Of a stretch of DNA of 64,000 bases, positions 53,901-63,560 are shown piece by piece. The stretch spans positions 3,348,001 through 3,412,000 of the forward strand of contig NZ_FMHU01000002.1 of the NCBI RefSeq assembly GCF_900091415.1, in the 5' to 3' direction. The translations under genes were made by a program, and so were the position numbers. The notes under the pieces are model-generated. The model saw only the letters and a program-made list of their open reading frames with translations. It did no database searches and was not told the DNA's origin. Numbering within the stretch: the first letter of the stretch is position 1; each line of letters starts with the position of its first letter. Origin of the DNA: Micromonospora inyonensis. GTDB taxonomy: Bacteria; Actinomycetota; Actinomycetes; Mycobacteriales; Micromonosporaceae.

Positions 53901-54190
53901 GGTGTCCCCTTCCGCACGTCCCGGGGCGTCCCGGTGTCGCCCGCGAGTATCATCCATACAAAGTCCACAAGTTCGCCAATTTCGCGGCCCCCGGCCGCCG
54001 GTACGCCGTGCGGCGCAGGATGATCGCCGCAGACGGCGTTACAATTCACCCCTGCCCACGCGCCACGGACCGCCAGACGACCGGCCGGCCCGGGACACGG
54101 GGGTCCCTCAACCACATCGCCCGACGCGGTGCCCCATGCTGCGCCGGACGAACCCGGCCGTGCTCGCTCATCGCCTCCGGAAGGTCATTC

Positions 54191-55792
54191 GTGACAGAAC
54201 CCCGCCACACCGGCGCCGACGTACGCTCGCTCACCGACACGCTGATCGCCCACGCGCAGAGCGCCGGCGGCCAGTTGACGTCGGCCCAGCTCGCGCGCAC
54301 CGTCGAGTCCGCTGAGGTGACTCCGGCCCAGGCCAAGAAGATCCTGCGCGCGCTCTCCGACGCGGGCGTGACCGTGGTGGTCGACGGTTCGGCGAGCACC
54401 CGCCGCCGGGTCGCCGCCGCCCGGTCGGCCACACCGGCGTCCCGGGCCACCACCGCCAAGACCACCAAGAAGACGGCCGCCCCGGCGCCGAAGCAGGCTC
54501 CCGCCGCCGAGGAGGCGAGCCCGGCCCCGCGCAAGGCGGCGCCCCGGAAGGCGGCCGGCGCGACCGCCGAGGGGGCCGCCAAGGCGGCACCGGCCAAGGC
54601 CACCAAGGCGACCCGGGCCACCAAGGCGACGGCCGCCCCCGGAGCCCCGGCCAAGGCCGCCGGCAAGGCCAAGGGTGGCGAGGGGCCCGAGGGCGACATC
54701 GATCCCGAGGAACTCGCCGCCGAGATCGAGGACGTGGTGGTCGAGGAGCCGGTCGAGCTGGCCCAGGCCGCCGAGGCCGACGCGGCCAGCTCCGCCAGCG
54801 ACAACGACTTCGAGTGGGACGACGAGGAGTCCGAGGCCCTCAAGCAGGCCCGACGGGACGCCGAACTCACCGCCTCCGCCGACTCGGTCCGGGCATACCT
54901 CAAGCAGATCGGCAAGGTCCCGCTGCTCAACGCCGAGCAGGAGGTGGAACTCGCCAAGCGGATCGAGGCGGGGCTCTACGCCGCAGAGCGGCTGCGCGCC
55001 GCCGAGGAGGGCGAGGAGAAGCTCACCCGCGAGATGCAGCGCGACCTGGGCTGGATCTCGCGGGACGGCGAGCGGGCCAAGAACCACCTGCTGGAGGCGA
55101 ACCTGCGGCTGGTGGTCTCCCTCGCCAAGCGGTACACCGGGCGGGGCATGGCCTTCCTCGACCTCATCCAGGAGGGCAACCTCGGCCTGATCCGCGCCGT
55201 CGAGAAGTTCGACTACACCAAGGGCTACAAGTTCTCCACCTACGCCACCTGGTGGATCCGCCAGGCCATCACCCGCGCCATGGCCGACCAGGCCCGAACC
55301 ATCCGCATCCCGGTGCACATGGTCGAGGTGATCAACAAGCTCGGCCGCATACAGCGCGAGCTGCTCCAGGACCTGGGCCGCGAGCCCACCCCGGAGGAGC
55401 TGGCCAAGGAGATGGACATCACACCCGAGAAGGTGCTGGAGATCCAGCAGTACGCTCGGGAGCCCATCTCCCTGGACCAGACGATCGGTGACGAGGGGGA
55501 CAGCCAGCTCGGTGACTTCATCGAGGACTCGGAGGCCGTGGTCGCCGTCGACGCGGTGTCGTTCTCGCTGTTGCAGGACCAGCTCCAGCAGGTCCTGCAG
55601 ACGCTCTCCGAGCGTGAGGCGGGTGTGGTGCGGCTGCGCTTCGGCCTGACCGACGGTCAGCCCCGGACGCTGGACGAGATCGGCCAGGTGTACGGGGTGA
55701 CCCGGGAGCGCATCCGGCAGATCGAGTCCAAGACGATGTCGAAGCTCCGGCACCCGTCCCGGTCCCAGGTGCTGCGCGACTACCTGGACTGA
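54191..55792 (+). CDS. rpoD: Principal RNA polymerase sigma factor (RpoD/HrdB)
   Basis: 533 residues from GTG 54191 (GGAAGG 7 bases upstream). A region 1.1-like start is followed by a long Lys/Ala/Thr/Pro-rich linker (about 80-160) as in HrdB. Region 1.2 ([21 protein letters not shown]), 2.1-2.4 ([39 protein letters not shown]...[20 protein letters not shown]), 3 ([13 protein letters not shown]) and 4.2 ([41 protein letters not shown]) are all intact. It directs housekeeping transcription. It diverges from suhB with 290 bases between starts. Confidence 0.97.
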   Translation: MTEPRHTGADVRSLTDTLIAHAQSAGGQLTSAQLARTVESAEVTPAQAKKILRALSDAGVTVVVDGSASTRRRVAAARSATPASRATTAKTTKKTAAPAPKQAPAAEEASPAPRKAAPRKAAGATAEGAAKAAPAKATKATRATKATAAPGAPAKAAGKAKGGEGPEGDIDPEELAAEIEDVVVEEPVELAQAAEADAASSASDNDFEWDDEESEALKQARRDAELTASADSVRAYLKQIGKVPLLNAEQEVELAKRIEAGLYAAERLRAAEEGEEKLTREMQRDLGWISRDGERAKNHLLEANLRLVVSLAKRYTGRGMAFLDLIQEGNLGLIRAVEKFDYTKGYKFSTYATWWIRQAITRAMADQARTIRIPVHMVEVINKLGRIQRELLQDLGREPTPEELAKEMDITPEKVLEIQQYAREPISLDQTIGDEGDSQLGDFIEDSEAVVAVDAVSFSLLQDQLQQVLQTLSEREAGVVRLRFGLTDGQPRTLDEIGQVYGVTRERIRQIESKTMSKLRHPSRSQVLRDYLD

Positions 55793-56034
55793 ACGATTCC
55801 GTCAACCAACCGTGTCGGTTTGATCACCAGACGTACAACACGCCCTGGTGACCGGTCGGTTGCACGATTGTGATCGTTGACGTGGCACCCTTGGTGCACG
55901 GCACACTGTCTCCCATGTGTGACCCCGGTCCCCCGCGGGCACACTGGGAAGGCAGGGCCCCGCAAGGGTGTTGCACGATAGGTGAGCAATGACCGACGAG
56001 AGTGTTCATCGGTGACGACCAGAGGAGGAAGGCG

Positions 56035-56268
56035 ATGACCCCGACCCTCACGCCGCCGCCCGAGACGGTGGCTCCCCCAGCCGCCGATGAACGGTGCGAC
56101 CGCTGCAATGCTGCCGGCAAGCTCCGCATCACTCTGGCTGGTGGGAGCGAGCTGGTGTTCTGTGGGCACCACGCGAACAAGTACGCGGAGGATCTCGTGA
56201 AGATCACCGTGCGGTACGCGACGGACCCGGAGTTCACCTGGCGTGGCGCCGATCTGATGGCGAACTAA
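56035..56268 (+). CDS. DUF7455-type small zinc-finger protein
   Basis: 77 residues from ATG 56035; AGAGGAGGAAGG ends 4 bases upstream, which decides the start over 56002. ERCDRCNAAGKLRITLAGGSELVFCGHHANKYAEDLVKI provides CxxC and CGHH, a likely zinc site, in the pattern of the conserved small actinobacterial protein found just after the principal sigma gene. Function is unknown. Confidence 0.85.
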   Translation: MTPTLTPPPETVAPPAADERCDRCNAAGKLRITLAGGSELVFCGHHANKYAEDLVKITVRYATDPEFTWRGADLMAN

Positions 56269-56290
56269 CCGCACAACCGACATATGGCAG

Positions 56291-56320
56291 GACCGGGAGC
56301 CCGCTTGCGGGCTCCCGGTC
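56291..56320 (+). terminator. Strong hairpin terminator
   Basis: GACCGGGAGCCCGC (56291-56304) pairs perfectly with GCGGGCTCCCGGTC (56307-56320) around TT, 22 bases after the DUF7455 stop. Confidence 0.85.
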
Positions 56321-56515
56321 CTCTCGTATGTCCGGGTCCTGGCCCGGTGTCCGGTCCCGCCCACGGCTCCGCCGCACCGACCAGTCGTCCCCGCCCCCGT
56401 CCCCGGCACCGCCGTGCCCCGCTGGCCGGCAGCCGACAGGGCGCCCCGGCAGCCGGCCGTCCCGGCACCGCCGCGCCACCCCGACACTCACGCCGGAGCG
56501 GGACGGGGGGGGCGA

Positions 56516-58246
56516 TCAGAGGGTCTGGACGGTGGCGATGCGTTCCTCGAGCTGCTCGATGGTGGCCTGGGCGCTGGGCGGCCCGCCGCAGAGCCGACGC
56601 AACTCCGCGTGGATCTTGCCGTGGGGCTGGCCGGTGCGATGGTGCCGGGCGGCCACCAGGGCGTTGAGCTGCCGCCGGAGCGCCACCCGACGCTGGGCGG
56701 CGTTCATCGGCGGCGGGGCCGGCGGCGCGGCGACGGCCGGTTCCGCCGTGCGGGTCGCGGAACGCCGGCGCTGGGCGGCGAGCTGCTCGGCCTGCCGCTT
56801 GCTCAGCAGCAGCGCCACCTGGTCGGCGGAGAGCAGGCCGGGGAGACCGAGGTACTCCTCCTCCTCCGGCGTCCCGGCCTGGGCGGCGGTGCCGAACGAG
56901 GCGCCGTCGAAGATCACCTGGTCGAGTTCGGCGGTGGCGGACAGCGCGGCGAAACGCTTCTCCAGCTCGCCGCTGGCCTGGTCGTCCCGCTGGGCCCGCT
57001 CCAGCAGGTCGTCGTCGAAGCCGTCGGCCTCCTTGGGCTTGCCGAGCACGTGGTCGCGCTCGGCCTCCATCTCACTGGCCAGTCCGAGCAGGTGCGGGAC
57101 GCTCGGCAGGAAGACCGATGCGGTCTCCCCGGTGCGACGGGCCCGCACGAACCGCCCGATCGCCTGGGCGAAGTACAACGGTGTGCTGGCGCTGGTCGCG
57201 TAGACGCCGACCGCCAGGCGGGGGATGTCGACCCCCTCCGAGACCATCCGCACCGCGACCATCCAGCGCTGGTTGGAGGCCGCAAAGCTGGCGATCCGGG
57301 CCGAGGCGCCGACGTCGTCGGAGAGGACCACGGCCGCCTTCTCGCCGGTCACCTGTTCGATCAGCTTGGCGTACGACCGGGCGGTCTGCTGGTCGCTGGC
57401 GATCACCAGGCCACCGGCGTCGCTCATGCCCGCCGTGCGCAGCACGGTCAGCCGGGCGTCCGCGGCGCGCAGGACCTGGGGCATCCAGTCGCCCGCCGGG
57501 TCGAGGGCGGTACGCCAGGCCTGCGCGACGAGATCCTGGGTCATCGGCTCGCCCAGCCGGGCGGCCAGTTCCTCCCCCGCGTTGGTGCGCCACCGGGTCT
57601 CCCCCGAGTACGCCAGGAACAGCACCGGCCGGACCACGCCGTCGCGGAGCGCGTCGGAGTAGCCGTAGACCGAGTCGGCACGGGAACGGAGCAGGCCGTC
57701 CCCGCCCCGCTCGTAGGTGACGAACGGGATGGGATTGTCGTCGGAGCGGAACGGCGTACCGGTGAGCATCAGCCGGCGTACCGCTGGTTCGAAGGCCGCC
57801 TTCACCCCGTCACCCCAGGACCGGGAGTCCCCAGCGTGGTGGATCTCGTCGAGGATGACCAGGGTCCGACGGGTCAGGGTGCGCCGTTTGTGCACGTGGG
57901 GTGCCATTCCCACCTGCGCGTAGGTGACCACCGCGCCGTGGAAGTCGGCGGAGGAGTGCAGGTCGGCATTGCGGAAGGCGGAGTCGAGCTGGATGCCGAC
58001 CCGCGCCGCCGCCAGAGCCCACTGGGTCTTCAGGTGCTCGGTCGGGGCGACCACGGTGACCGCGTCGACGGTGCCGTCGACAAGCAACTCCGCCGCGATC
58101 CGCAGGGCGAAGGTGGTCTTACCCGCCCCGGGGGTGGCGACCGCCGTGAAGTCGGGATCCCGGCGGCGCAGGTACTCCACCAGGGCCTTGCGCTGCCAGG
58201 CACGCAGTGGCGGAAACGTCTCGATCGCCGGCAACGGGGCAGGCAC
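56516..58246 (-). CDS. Superfamily II DEAD/DEAH-type helicase
   Basis: 576 residues. Motifs in order: Q-like LRAWQRKALVEYL, I (ATPGAGKTTFALRIA), Ia (VVAPTEHLKTQW), II (VILDEIHHAGDS), III (LMLTGTPFRSD), IV/V (GLVIASDQQTARSYAKLIE, RMVSEGVDIPRLAVGVYATSAST) and VI (YFAQAIGRFVRARR). This is the RAD25/XPB- or UvsW-like single helicase without extra nuclease domain; the C-terminal 150 residues are helical and basic. A DNA repair or restart role is likely but unproven. It is widespread in actinomycetes as a single gene. Confidence 0.9.
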   Translation of the reverse strand: MPAPLPAIETFPPLRAWQRKALVEYLRRRDPDFTAVATPGAGKTTFALRIAAELLVDGTVDAVTVVAPTEHLKTQWALAAARVGIQLDSAFRNADLHSSADFHGAVVTYAQVGMAPHVHKRRTLTRRTLVILDEIHHAGDSRSWGDGVKAAFEPAVRRLMLTGTPFRSDDNPIPFVTYERGGDGLLRSRADSVYGYSDALRDGVVRPVLFLAYSGETRWRTNAGEELAARLGEPMTQDLVAQAWRTALDPAGDWMPQVLRAADARLTVLRTAGMSDAGGLVIASDQQTARSYAKLIEQVTGEKAAVVLSDDVGASARIASFAASNQRWMVAVRMVSEGVDIPRLAVGVYATSASTPLYFAQAIGRFVRARRTGETASVFLPSVPHLLGLASEMEAERDHVLGKPKEADGFDDDLLERAQRDDQASGELEKRFAALSATAELDQVIFDGASFGTAAQAGTPEEEEYLGLPGLLSADQVALLLSKRQAEQLAAQRRRSATRTAEPAVAAPPAPPPMNAAQRRVALRRQLNALVAARHHRTGQPHGKIHAELRRLCGGPPSAQATIEQLEERIATVQTL

Positions 58247-58588
58247 GCAACCGCTCCTCTCCGACCGCCGTAGGTCTTCGACCGCCGCAGGCGGAACCCG
58301 CCGGGGCCACGGGTACCGCCGCCCATGAAAACGCCTCCGCGCGCGGATGCCGCGAAGGCCGGATCAGCATAACCAGGACACCCTCGCGGGTGCCCGTCGA
58401 CACCACGCGCCGCCGGTCACACCGGCCACGCCCCACGGCCCACCGGCTCCCGCCGGACGTGTGGTGGGTGGTGCCTTCTCCCGCCGGTGTGTGGTTGCAG
58501 GGGGCCCTTCCTCGCCAGAAAGCGGTAGGAGGGGTCCCCTGCAACCACACAGCCCGCAGCTGCAACCACACAGCCCGCACCGTCGCCG
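58247..58588. other. Intergenic region with repeat structure
   Basis: About 340 bases without a gene. The right part holds an inverted repeat of 16-bp perfect arms (58488-58503 and 58536-58551) around a 32-base loop, and the right arm is part of a 20-bp tandem repeat (58539-58558 and 58560-58579). The left part shows nothing beyond the helicase promoter region. Confidence 0.6.
58488..58579. repeat. Inverted repeat plus tandem repeat, possible dispersed element
   Basis: TGTGTGGTTGCAGGGG (58488-58503) is the reverse complement of 58536-58551, and the stem extends partly with GGCCC/GGGTC blocks. A 20-bp unit beginning CTGCAACCACACAGCCCGCA occurs twice with a one-base spacer. I recall similar hairpins in other Micromonospora intergenic regions, so this may be a dispersed palindromic repeat, or the terminator of the TRIC gene. 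Confidence 0.6.
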
Positions 58589-59242
58589 TCAGGAGGCGGG
58601 CGGCTGCCCGTCGGGGGCGTGGGGCGGCCGGAGGACGGGCACCGGGGCGGACCAGCGCCGGCGGAGGGCGACCAGGCGGAGCCCGAAGACCAGCACCGCC
58701 GCGGCGGTCAGCGGGACCGGCCCGGTGCGGCCGAGACCGTCCAACGCCGCCACCGCGGTCGCCCCGACCAGGGCGGCCACCGCGTAGATCTCCCGGCGCA
58801 GCACGACCGGGATCTCCCCGGTGAGCAGGTCCCGGCCCAGGCCGCCGCCGATCCCGGTCAGCATGCCGACCAGGCACGCGCCGACCGGCGGCACCTGCGC
58901 GTCCAGGGCGCGGAGCGTGCCGGTGACGGTGAACAGGGCCAGCCCGGCCGCGTCCAGCACCAGCACGGTGGTCCGCAACCGGGCGAGGTGGGGGTGCCAC
59001 CGGAACACGACCGCCGAGGTGAGCACGGCGGTGGTGGCGTACCGCCAGTCGGCGAAGGCGAGTGGGGGGACCTCGTCGACGACGAGGTCCCGCAGGATGC
59101 CGCCGCCGAGGGCGGCGACGAAGCCGACGAAGACGACACCGAAGAGGTCGAGTCGTTTGACCACCGCGGCGGAGGCCCCGGAGGCGGCGAAGACGGCCAC
59201 GCCGACCAGGTCGGCCAGGAGCAGGGCGGTGGAGGTGGTCAC
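58589..59242 (-). CDS. TRIC/UPF0126 family membrane protein
   Basis: 217 residues. Two homologous halves each contain a glycine motif: AALGGGILRDLVVDEVPPLAF and TGIGGGLGRDLLTGEIPVVL. About seven TM helices. This is the UPF0126 pattern, the bacterial branch of TRIC cation channels, where the glycines line the pore. It is likely a cation or glycine transport protein; substrate unproven. The last 25 residues are a Pro-rich tail. Confidence 0.9.
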   Translation of the reverse strand: MTTSTALLLADLVGVAVFAASGASAAVVKRLDLFGVVFVGFVAALGGGILRDLVVDEVPPLAFADWRYATTAVLTSAVVFRWHPHLARLRTTVLVLDAAGLALFTVTGTLRALDAQVPPVGACLVGMLTGIGGGLGRDLLTGEIPVVLRREIYAVAALVGATAVAALDGLGRTGPVPLTAAAVLVFGLRLVALRRRWSAPVPVLRPPHAPDGQPPAS

Positions 59243-59282
59243 CGCCGCAGGTTACGTGGGCGGCCGGGCGGGCCGCCCACGG

Positions 59283-59501
59283 TCAGTCGCCCCAGGAGTC
59301 GTAGATCTCCTTGCACGCGGGACACACCGGGGAACCGGGCTTGGCCGCCTTGGTCACCGGGAAGGTCTCCCCGCAGAGCGCCACCACGAACGTACCCATC
59401 ACGGCACTTTCGGCGATCTTCTCCTTCCGGACGTAGTGGAACATCTCCGGGCCGGTATCGGCGTCCTTCAGCTCCGGACGCTCGAGAACCTCTGTGCTCA
59501 C
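59283..59501 (-). CDS. DUF3039 family protein
   Basis: 72 residues. [26 protein letters not shown] with CGETF and CPAC gives a probable zinc site. [28 protein letters not shown] is the DUF3039 start. It is conserved in actinobacteria and often lies next to psuG or a helicase. Function is unknown. Confidence 0.9.
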   Translation of the reverse strand: MSTEVLERPELKDADTGPEMFHYVRKEKIAESAVMGTFVVALCGETFPVTKAAKPGSPVCPACKEIYDSWGD

Positions 59502-59586
59502 GTCACACCTCCAACTTTCCAGTCTGGCAGGTCACTTCCGCGTGGTCCACCGGAGAGGCCCCCGCCCCGCGCCGTACGGTGGCGGC

Positions 59587-60513
59587 GTGACCGACTTTCA
59601 CATTCAACACGGCAACGAGGTCGCCGAGGCGCTGCGGGACGGGCGTCCGGTGGTCGCCCTGGAGAGCACCATCGTCTCGCACGGCCTGCCCCGGCCGGAC
59701 AACCTGCGGGTGGCCCGGCAGGTCGAACAGGCGGTACGCGACGCGGGGGCGGTGCCGGCGACCATCGGCATGGTGGGCGGCCGGCTGGTGGTGGGGCTCG
59801 ACGACGCCGAACTGACCCGACTCGCCACCGCCGACGGCGTGGCGAAGCTCTCCGTACGCGATCTGGCGGTGGCGGCGGCGGCGGGTGCGGACGGCGCGAC
59901 GACGGTCGCCGCGACCAGCGCGGTGGCCGCGGCGGCGGGGATCCGGGTCTTCGCCACCGGTGGGCTCGGCGGGGTGCACCGGGAGGCCGCGCAGTCCTTC
60001 GACGAGTCGGCCGACCTGACCACCCTGGCCCGCACCCCGATCGCGGTGGTCTGCGCCGGGGTCAAGTCGATCCTCGACGTGGGGGCGACCCTGGAGCGGA
60101 TGGAGACGCTCGGCGTCGGGGTGGTCGGCTACCGTACCCACCGGTTCCCGGGCTTCTTCGTCACCGACGGCGGGTTCGACCTGGACTGGTCGGTCGACTC
60201 GCCGGAGCAGGTGGCGGCGGTGCTGGCCGCCCGCGCCGCGCACGGTCTGCACGACGGCGGGCTGGTGGTGGCCAACCCGCTTCCCGTCGACGAACAGCTC
60301 GACCGGGACCTGCACGACCGCACCCTCGCCGACGGGCTGGCCCTGCTCGACCGGGACGGGGTGACCGGCAAGGCGGTGACGCCGTACCTGCTCGCCCACT
60401 TCCACTCGGCCACCGAGGGCGCGAGCCTGGTGGTGAACGTCCGGATCATCCTGCGCAACGCGGACCTGGCCGCCCGGATCGCGGTGGCCGCCGCCGGGAC
60501 CGTCGCCGGATGA
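59587..60513 (+). CDS. psuG: Pseudouridine-5'-phosphate glycosidase
   Basis: 308 residues from GTG 59587. [19 protein letters not shown] holds the catalytic Glu region, [14 protein letters not shown] and [28 protein letters not shown] the phosphate and active-site loops, and [31 protein letters not shown] the catalytic Lys. It splits pseudouridine-5'-phosphate into uracil and ribose-5-phosphate. It overlaps psuK by 4 bases (ATGA, 60510-60513) and forms an operon with it. Confidence 0.95.
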   Translation: MTDFHIQHGNEVAEALRDGRPVVALESTIVSHGLPRPDNLRVARQVEQAVRDAGAVPATIGMVGGRLVVGLDDAELTRLATADGVAKLSVRDLAVAAAAGADGATTVAATSAVAAAAGIRVFATGGLGGVHREAAQSFDESADLTTLARTPIAVVCAGVKSILDVGATLERMETLGVGVVGYRTHRFPGFFVTDGGFDLDWSVDSPEQVAAVLAARAAHGLHDGGLVVANPLPVDEQLDRDLHDRTLADGLALLDRDGVTGKAVTPYLLAHFHSATEGASLVVNVRIILRNADLAARIAVAAAGTVAG

Positions 60514-61409
60514 GCCGTCCGGGTCGGGTGGTCGTGGTCGGCGACGTTGTGACCGACGTGGTCGCGGTGGTCGCCCGGCCGCTGGCGACCGGTTCGGACA
60601 CCCCGGCCACGATCCGGGTCGGCGGGGGCGGCCAGGCCGCCAACACCGCCGCCTGGCTCGCTGAGGTGGGCGTACCGGTCACCCTGGTCGGGGCGGTCGG
60701 CGACGACGAGGCGGGCCGGGCGCGGGTCGTCGAGCTGACCCGCGCCGGGGTCGACTGCGCGGTTACCGCATACCCCGACCGACCGACCGGCAGCGTGGTG
60801 GTGCTGGCCTCCGGCGAGGAGCGGACCATGCTCACCGAGCGGGGGGCGAACGAGCGGCTGACCGGCGCACAGGTGCGGCAGGCCCTGGCCGCGCTGCCGG
60901 ACGCGCGGCACCTGCACCTGTCGGCGTACCCGCTGCTGGACGCCGCGTCGCGCGACGCGGGACTGGCGGCGTTGGCCGCCGCACGCGCTGCCGGCCTCAC
61001 CACCAGCGTCGACGCGGCCTCCGCGGCGCCGTTGCGGCTCGTCGGCGCGACCGCCTTCCTGGACTGGGTACGCGACGTCGACCTGCTCCTGGTCAACACC
61101 GACGAGGCCGAGGCGCTCGCCGGCCGCACCGATTCGACGCAGCAGGCCCGAGCGCTGACGGCCACGGCACGACACGTGGTGGTCAAGTGCGGGTCGGCGG
61201 GGGCGGTGTGGGCCGGGCCGGACGGCGCGGTGACGACGGCACCCGCACGGCCGGTGACGGTGGTCGACGTCACCGGGGCCGGGGACGCCTTCGCGGCCGG
61301 GCTGCTCGCCGGCTGGCTGGTCGGGGCGACCCCAGCGGTGGCACTGGCCCGTGCCGGTGAGCTGGGTGCCCGTGCGGTCGCCGGGATCGGCGCGCGACCG
61401 ACCCGGTGA
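60510..61409 (+). CDS. psuK: PfkB-family carbohydrate kinase, probable pseudouridine kinase
   Basis: 299 residues. The PfkB patterns are present: [21 protein letters not shown] with the first Gly box and [21 protein letters not shown] with the catalytic Asp in DxTGAGD. Adjacent to psuG, its likely role is phosphorylation of pseudouridine to feed PsuG. Translation is coupled by the ATGA overlap. A ribokinase-like alternative cannot be excluded from sequence alone. Confidence 0.88.
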   Translation: MSRPGRVVVVGDVVTDVVAVVARPLATGSDTPATIRVGGGGQAANTAAWLAEVGVPVTLVGAVGDDEAGRARVVELTRAGVDCAVTAYPDRPTGSVVVLASGEERTMLTERGANERLTGAQVRQALAALPDARHLHLSAYPLLDAASRDAGLAALAAARAAGLTTSVDAASAAPLRLVGATAFLDWVRDVDLLLVNTDEAEALAGRTDSTQQARALTATARHVVVKCGSAGAVWAGPDGAVTTAPARPVTVVDVTGAGDAFAAGLLAGWLVGATPAVALARAGELGARAVAGIGARPTR

Positions 61410-61418
61410 GGTCGGGTT

Positions 61419-61775
61419 CTACAGCTCGGCGTCGATGACCCGGTGCGGGCGCTCCTCGGTGGCGGCGAGGCTGCGCGGCGGGGGTGCCTCCCGGCGCGGT
61501 GCCCGGTGGAACATGCGGTGCTCCTCCTTGGGCGGCCGGTCGTTGGCGATCAGCACGGCCAGCCAGGGGATGAGCACCATGCCGATGCCGCAGAGCGGCA
61601 GCCAGAGCCAGAGCAGCGGGGCCTCCACGCCGACCAGGACGGCTCCGGCGACCAGGCAGGCCGCCCGGATGGACATCATCACGACGTACCGTCGCTGGCG
61701 GCTGTTGAGCTGGTCGTCCTGGCTGCGCGGGGCGTCGGTGATCAGGATCGGCTCGTACGCCTGTCGCTTCACCAC
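61419..61775 (-). CDS. DUF3099 membrane protein
   Basis: 118 residues. ILITDAPRSQDDQLNSRQRRYVVMMSIRAACLVAG is the family start; two TM helices (ACLVAGAVLVGV and LWLWLPLCGIGMVLIPWLAVLIAND) follow, then an Arg/Pro-rich cytoplasmic tail. Function is unknown. It converges with psuK with 9 bases between. Confidence 0.88.
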   Translation of the reverse strand: MVKRQAYEPILITDAPRSQDDQLNSRQRRYVVMMSIRAACLVAGAVLVGVEAPLLWLWLPLCGIGMVLIPWLAVLIANDRPPKEEHRMFHRAPRREAPPPRSLAATEERPHRVIDAEL

Positions 61776-61876
61776 GACCTCCTCGAGGGATTCGACTCAT
61801 CCTGTCACCTCCCGGCCGGTGACGGCGACAATCGACGCGACGGATTCCGTGTTACGCGCGTGGTACGCTCCGCGGA

Positions 61877-62166
61877 GTGGGCACTCGGTTCAGCGTCACC
61901 GAGCAGGCACTGGTCAACCTGCGGGTCTACGGCGTCTCTCCGGGCGAGGTCTGGGAGGCTCTGCACAGCTCCCGCCGGGTGTGATCCGACACCTGGGCGA
62001 CGACGTGATGATCGTCTACGCCGCCGCCCGCCGGGGGCGACGGCTGGCCGTGCTGCTCGCCGCGGCCGACGGACTCGACAACGACTGGGACATCCTCTCC
62101 GCCCGCGACCTCAGTGACGTGGAGGCCAAGCGCTACGAGGACGCCGTGCGGAGATCGCGCCGATGA
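61877..62166 (+). pseudogene. BrnT-like toxin gene with a 2-base duplication frameshift
   Basis: From GTG 61877: FSVTEQALVNLRVYGVSPGEVWEALHSSRRV, then TGA at 61982-61984. In the frame starting at 61981, VIRHLGDDVMIVYAAARRGRRLAVLLAAADGLDNDWDILSARDLSDVEAKRYEDAVRRSRR continues to TGA 62164-62166. CGGGTGTGATC at the junction would read RRVIRHLG if one GT were removed. The joined protein (about 95 residues) matches the BrnT-like fold (YGVSPGEVWEAL...ILSARDLSDVEAKRYE). It precedes a ribbon-helix-helix antitoxin-like gene by 13 bases. The toxin is probably dead. Confidence 0.7.
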
Positions 62167-62179
62167 GGAGGCCGGGACG

Positions 62180-62491
62180 ATGAACCGCGACGACGCGACC
62201 AGGCAGTTCCACGAGGGCGGCGACCGGCTCGCCGAACTGGTCGACGACGGTCAGCCGGCCCGGCTGCCGACGCCGGACACCGACGTGCCGATGGTCAGCC
62301 GCTCGGTCCGACTGCCCCTGGAGACGTACGAACGGGTCCGGGCCGCAGCCGAGGCCCGGGGGCTCGGGGTCACCACGCTGATGCGGCAGTGGATCGAGGC
62401 CGGCCTGGCCGACCTGGACGACTCGGCGACGGTCTCCCTCGCCGACGTCCGGCGGGCCCTCGCCGCGCTCGCCCAGCCCACCGCCGCCTGA
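62180..62491 (+). CDS. Ribbon-helix-helix (CopG/BrnA-like) antitoxin-type regulator
   Basis: 103 residues from ATG 62180. VSRSVRLPLETYERVRAAAEARGLGVTTLMRQWIEAGL is a ribbon-helix-helix domain (strand, then two helices), the DNA-binding fold of CopG/BrnA antitoxins. The first 40 residues, acidic and Pro-rich, could hold the toxin-binding part. It follows the toxin-like gene in the order found in brnTA operons. With the toxin broken it would remain an orphan antitoxin. Confidence 0.75.
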   Translation: MNRDDATRQFHEGGDRLAELVDDGQPARLPTPDTDVPMVSRSVRLPLETYERVRAAAEARGLGVTTLMRQWIEAGLADLDDSATVSLADVRRALAALAQPTAA

Positions 62492-62615
62492 TCCCACCCG
62501 CAGCCACCCGCCCGGATCGCCCGGTCGCCGGATCCGGCGACAGCGGACCGCCGGCCGGGCCGGCGGCGGGGGTGCGCCGTCCGCACCGCCGACGGCCGGG
62601 TGCACCGAAGCTGGT

Positions 62616-63191
62616 TCAGCCTTTCGCCGCCCGGGCCGCCGCCTTCTGCTGCTGCTTGTACTCCCGGACCCGGCGCAGCGACGCCACGTCGGTGATGTCG
62701 GCCACCGACCGGTACGCGTCCGCGTCGCCGTACCCGCCGGCCGCCTCCCGCCAGCCCGTCGGGTGGACGTCGAAGCGCTTGCCGAGCAGGGCCAGGAAGA
62801 TCTGCGCCTTCTGCCGGCCGAAACCGGGCAGGTCGGTGAGGCGGCGCAGCAGCTGCGCACCGTCGGCGACGCCGGTCCAGATCCGGGCGGCATCCCCGTC
62901 GTACCGCTCGACGAGCACCCGGCACACCTCCTGCACCCGGGCCGCCATCGCCTTCGGGAACCGGTGCAGGGCCGGCGGCCGGGCGAAGACCTCGACCAGC
63001 GCCTCCGGGTCGTACGCCGCCAACTCCCGGGCGTCCGGAGTGTGTCCCAGCCGCTCGGCCAGCACGTACGGCGAGGTGAACGCCTTCTCCAGCGGAATCT
63101 GCTGGTCCAGGACCATGCCGACCAGCAGGGCCAGCGGATCGTCGTTGAGCAGCCGGTTGGCCTCGGGGTCGATGGGCAGCGAGAGCGTCAT
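62616..63191 (-). CDS. HhH-GPD-type base excision repair protein
   Basis: 191 residues from ATG 63191. LLVGMVLDQQIPLEKAFTSPYVLAERLG is the N-terminal part, LTDLPGFGRQKAQIFLALLGKRFDVHPTGW is the helix-hairpin-helix with a shortened GPD loop, and a basic tail ends KQQQKAAARAAKG. Endonuclease III-like, but the catalytic Lys and [4Fe-4S] Cys are missing, as in the actinobacterial HhH-GPD subgroup. Activity is uncertain. Confidence 0.85.
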   Translation of the reverse strand: MTLSLPIDPEANRLLNDDPLALLVGMVLDQQIPLEKAFTSPYVLAERLGHTPDARELAAYDPEALVEVFARPPALHRFPKAMAARVQEVCRVLVERYDGDAARIWTGVADGAQLLRRLTDLPGFGRQKAQIFLALLGKRFDVHPTGWREAAGGYGDADAYRSVADITDVASLRRVREYKQQQKAAARAAKG

Positions 63192-63344
63192 ACGCCTCAT
63201 CCTGCCCGGCCGGGCCATGCCGGCCGACGCGACGTACCGGAGACGACCTGTGGCCCGGGTATCGGTCCTGCAAACCGGCACCGGCACCCGGGGCCACTCC
63301 ATCGCCCTCGGCTTCGACCGCATCCGGCGCGGCGCAAGCGCTCC

Positions 63345-63560
63345 ACAGGCTTGACATCTCCCCCAGCTGAAGCAGGGGGATTCAACCCTCGCGGGTTGAG
63401 CTTTCTGCTTCACCGACCACAGCCGACCCGGAACACCGGCAAGGGACGGTGTACCGCCCATCGGTCTTACACAGTCTCCACAGACGTCACTTCCCGCCAG
63501 CCCGGCGGTAGGCCCGACCGGTTTGGTTGTCACCGGCCGAGCGCACGGAGATTACCACGT
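63345..63560 (-). mobile_element. IS200/IS605-family end remnant (TnpB 3' end / omega-RNA region)
   Basis: On the minus strand TCCCCC-TGCTTCAGCT-GGGGGA (63358-63379) is the subterminal hairpin typical of IS605-type right ends. A second hairpin CAACCC-GCGA-GGGTTG (63383-63398) lies just upstream on that strand. The frame upstream reads GLAGSDVCGDCVRPM...QKAQPARVESPCFSWG, resembling the C-terminal tail of actinomycete TnpB proteins, whose 3' end doubles as the guide RNA scaffold. The RuvC domain and the left end are missing. Boundaries are approximate. Confidence 0.55.
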
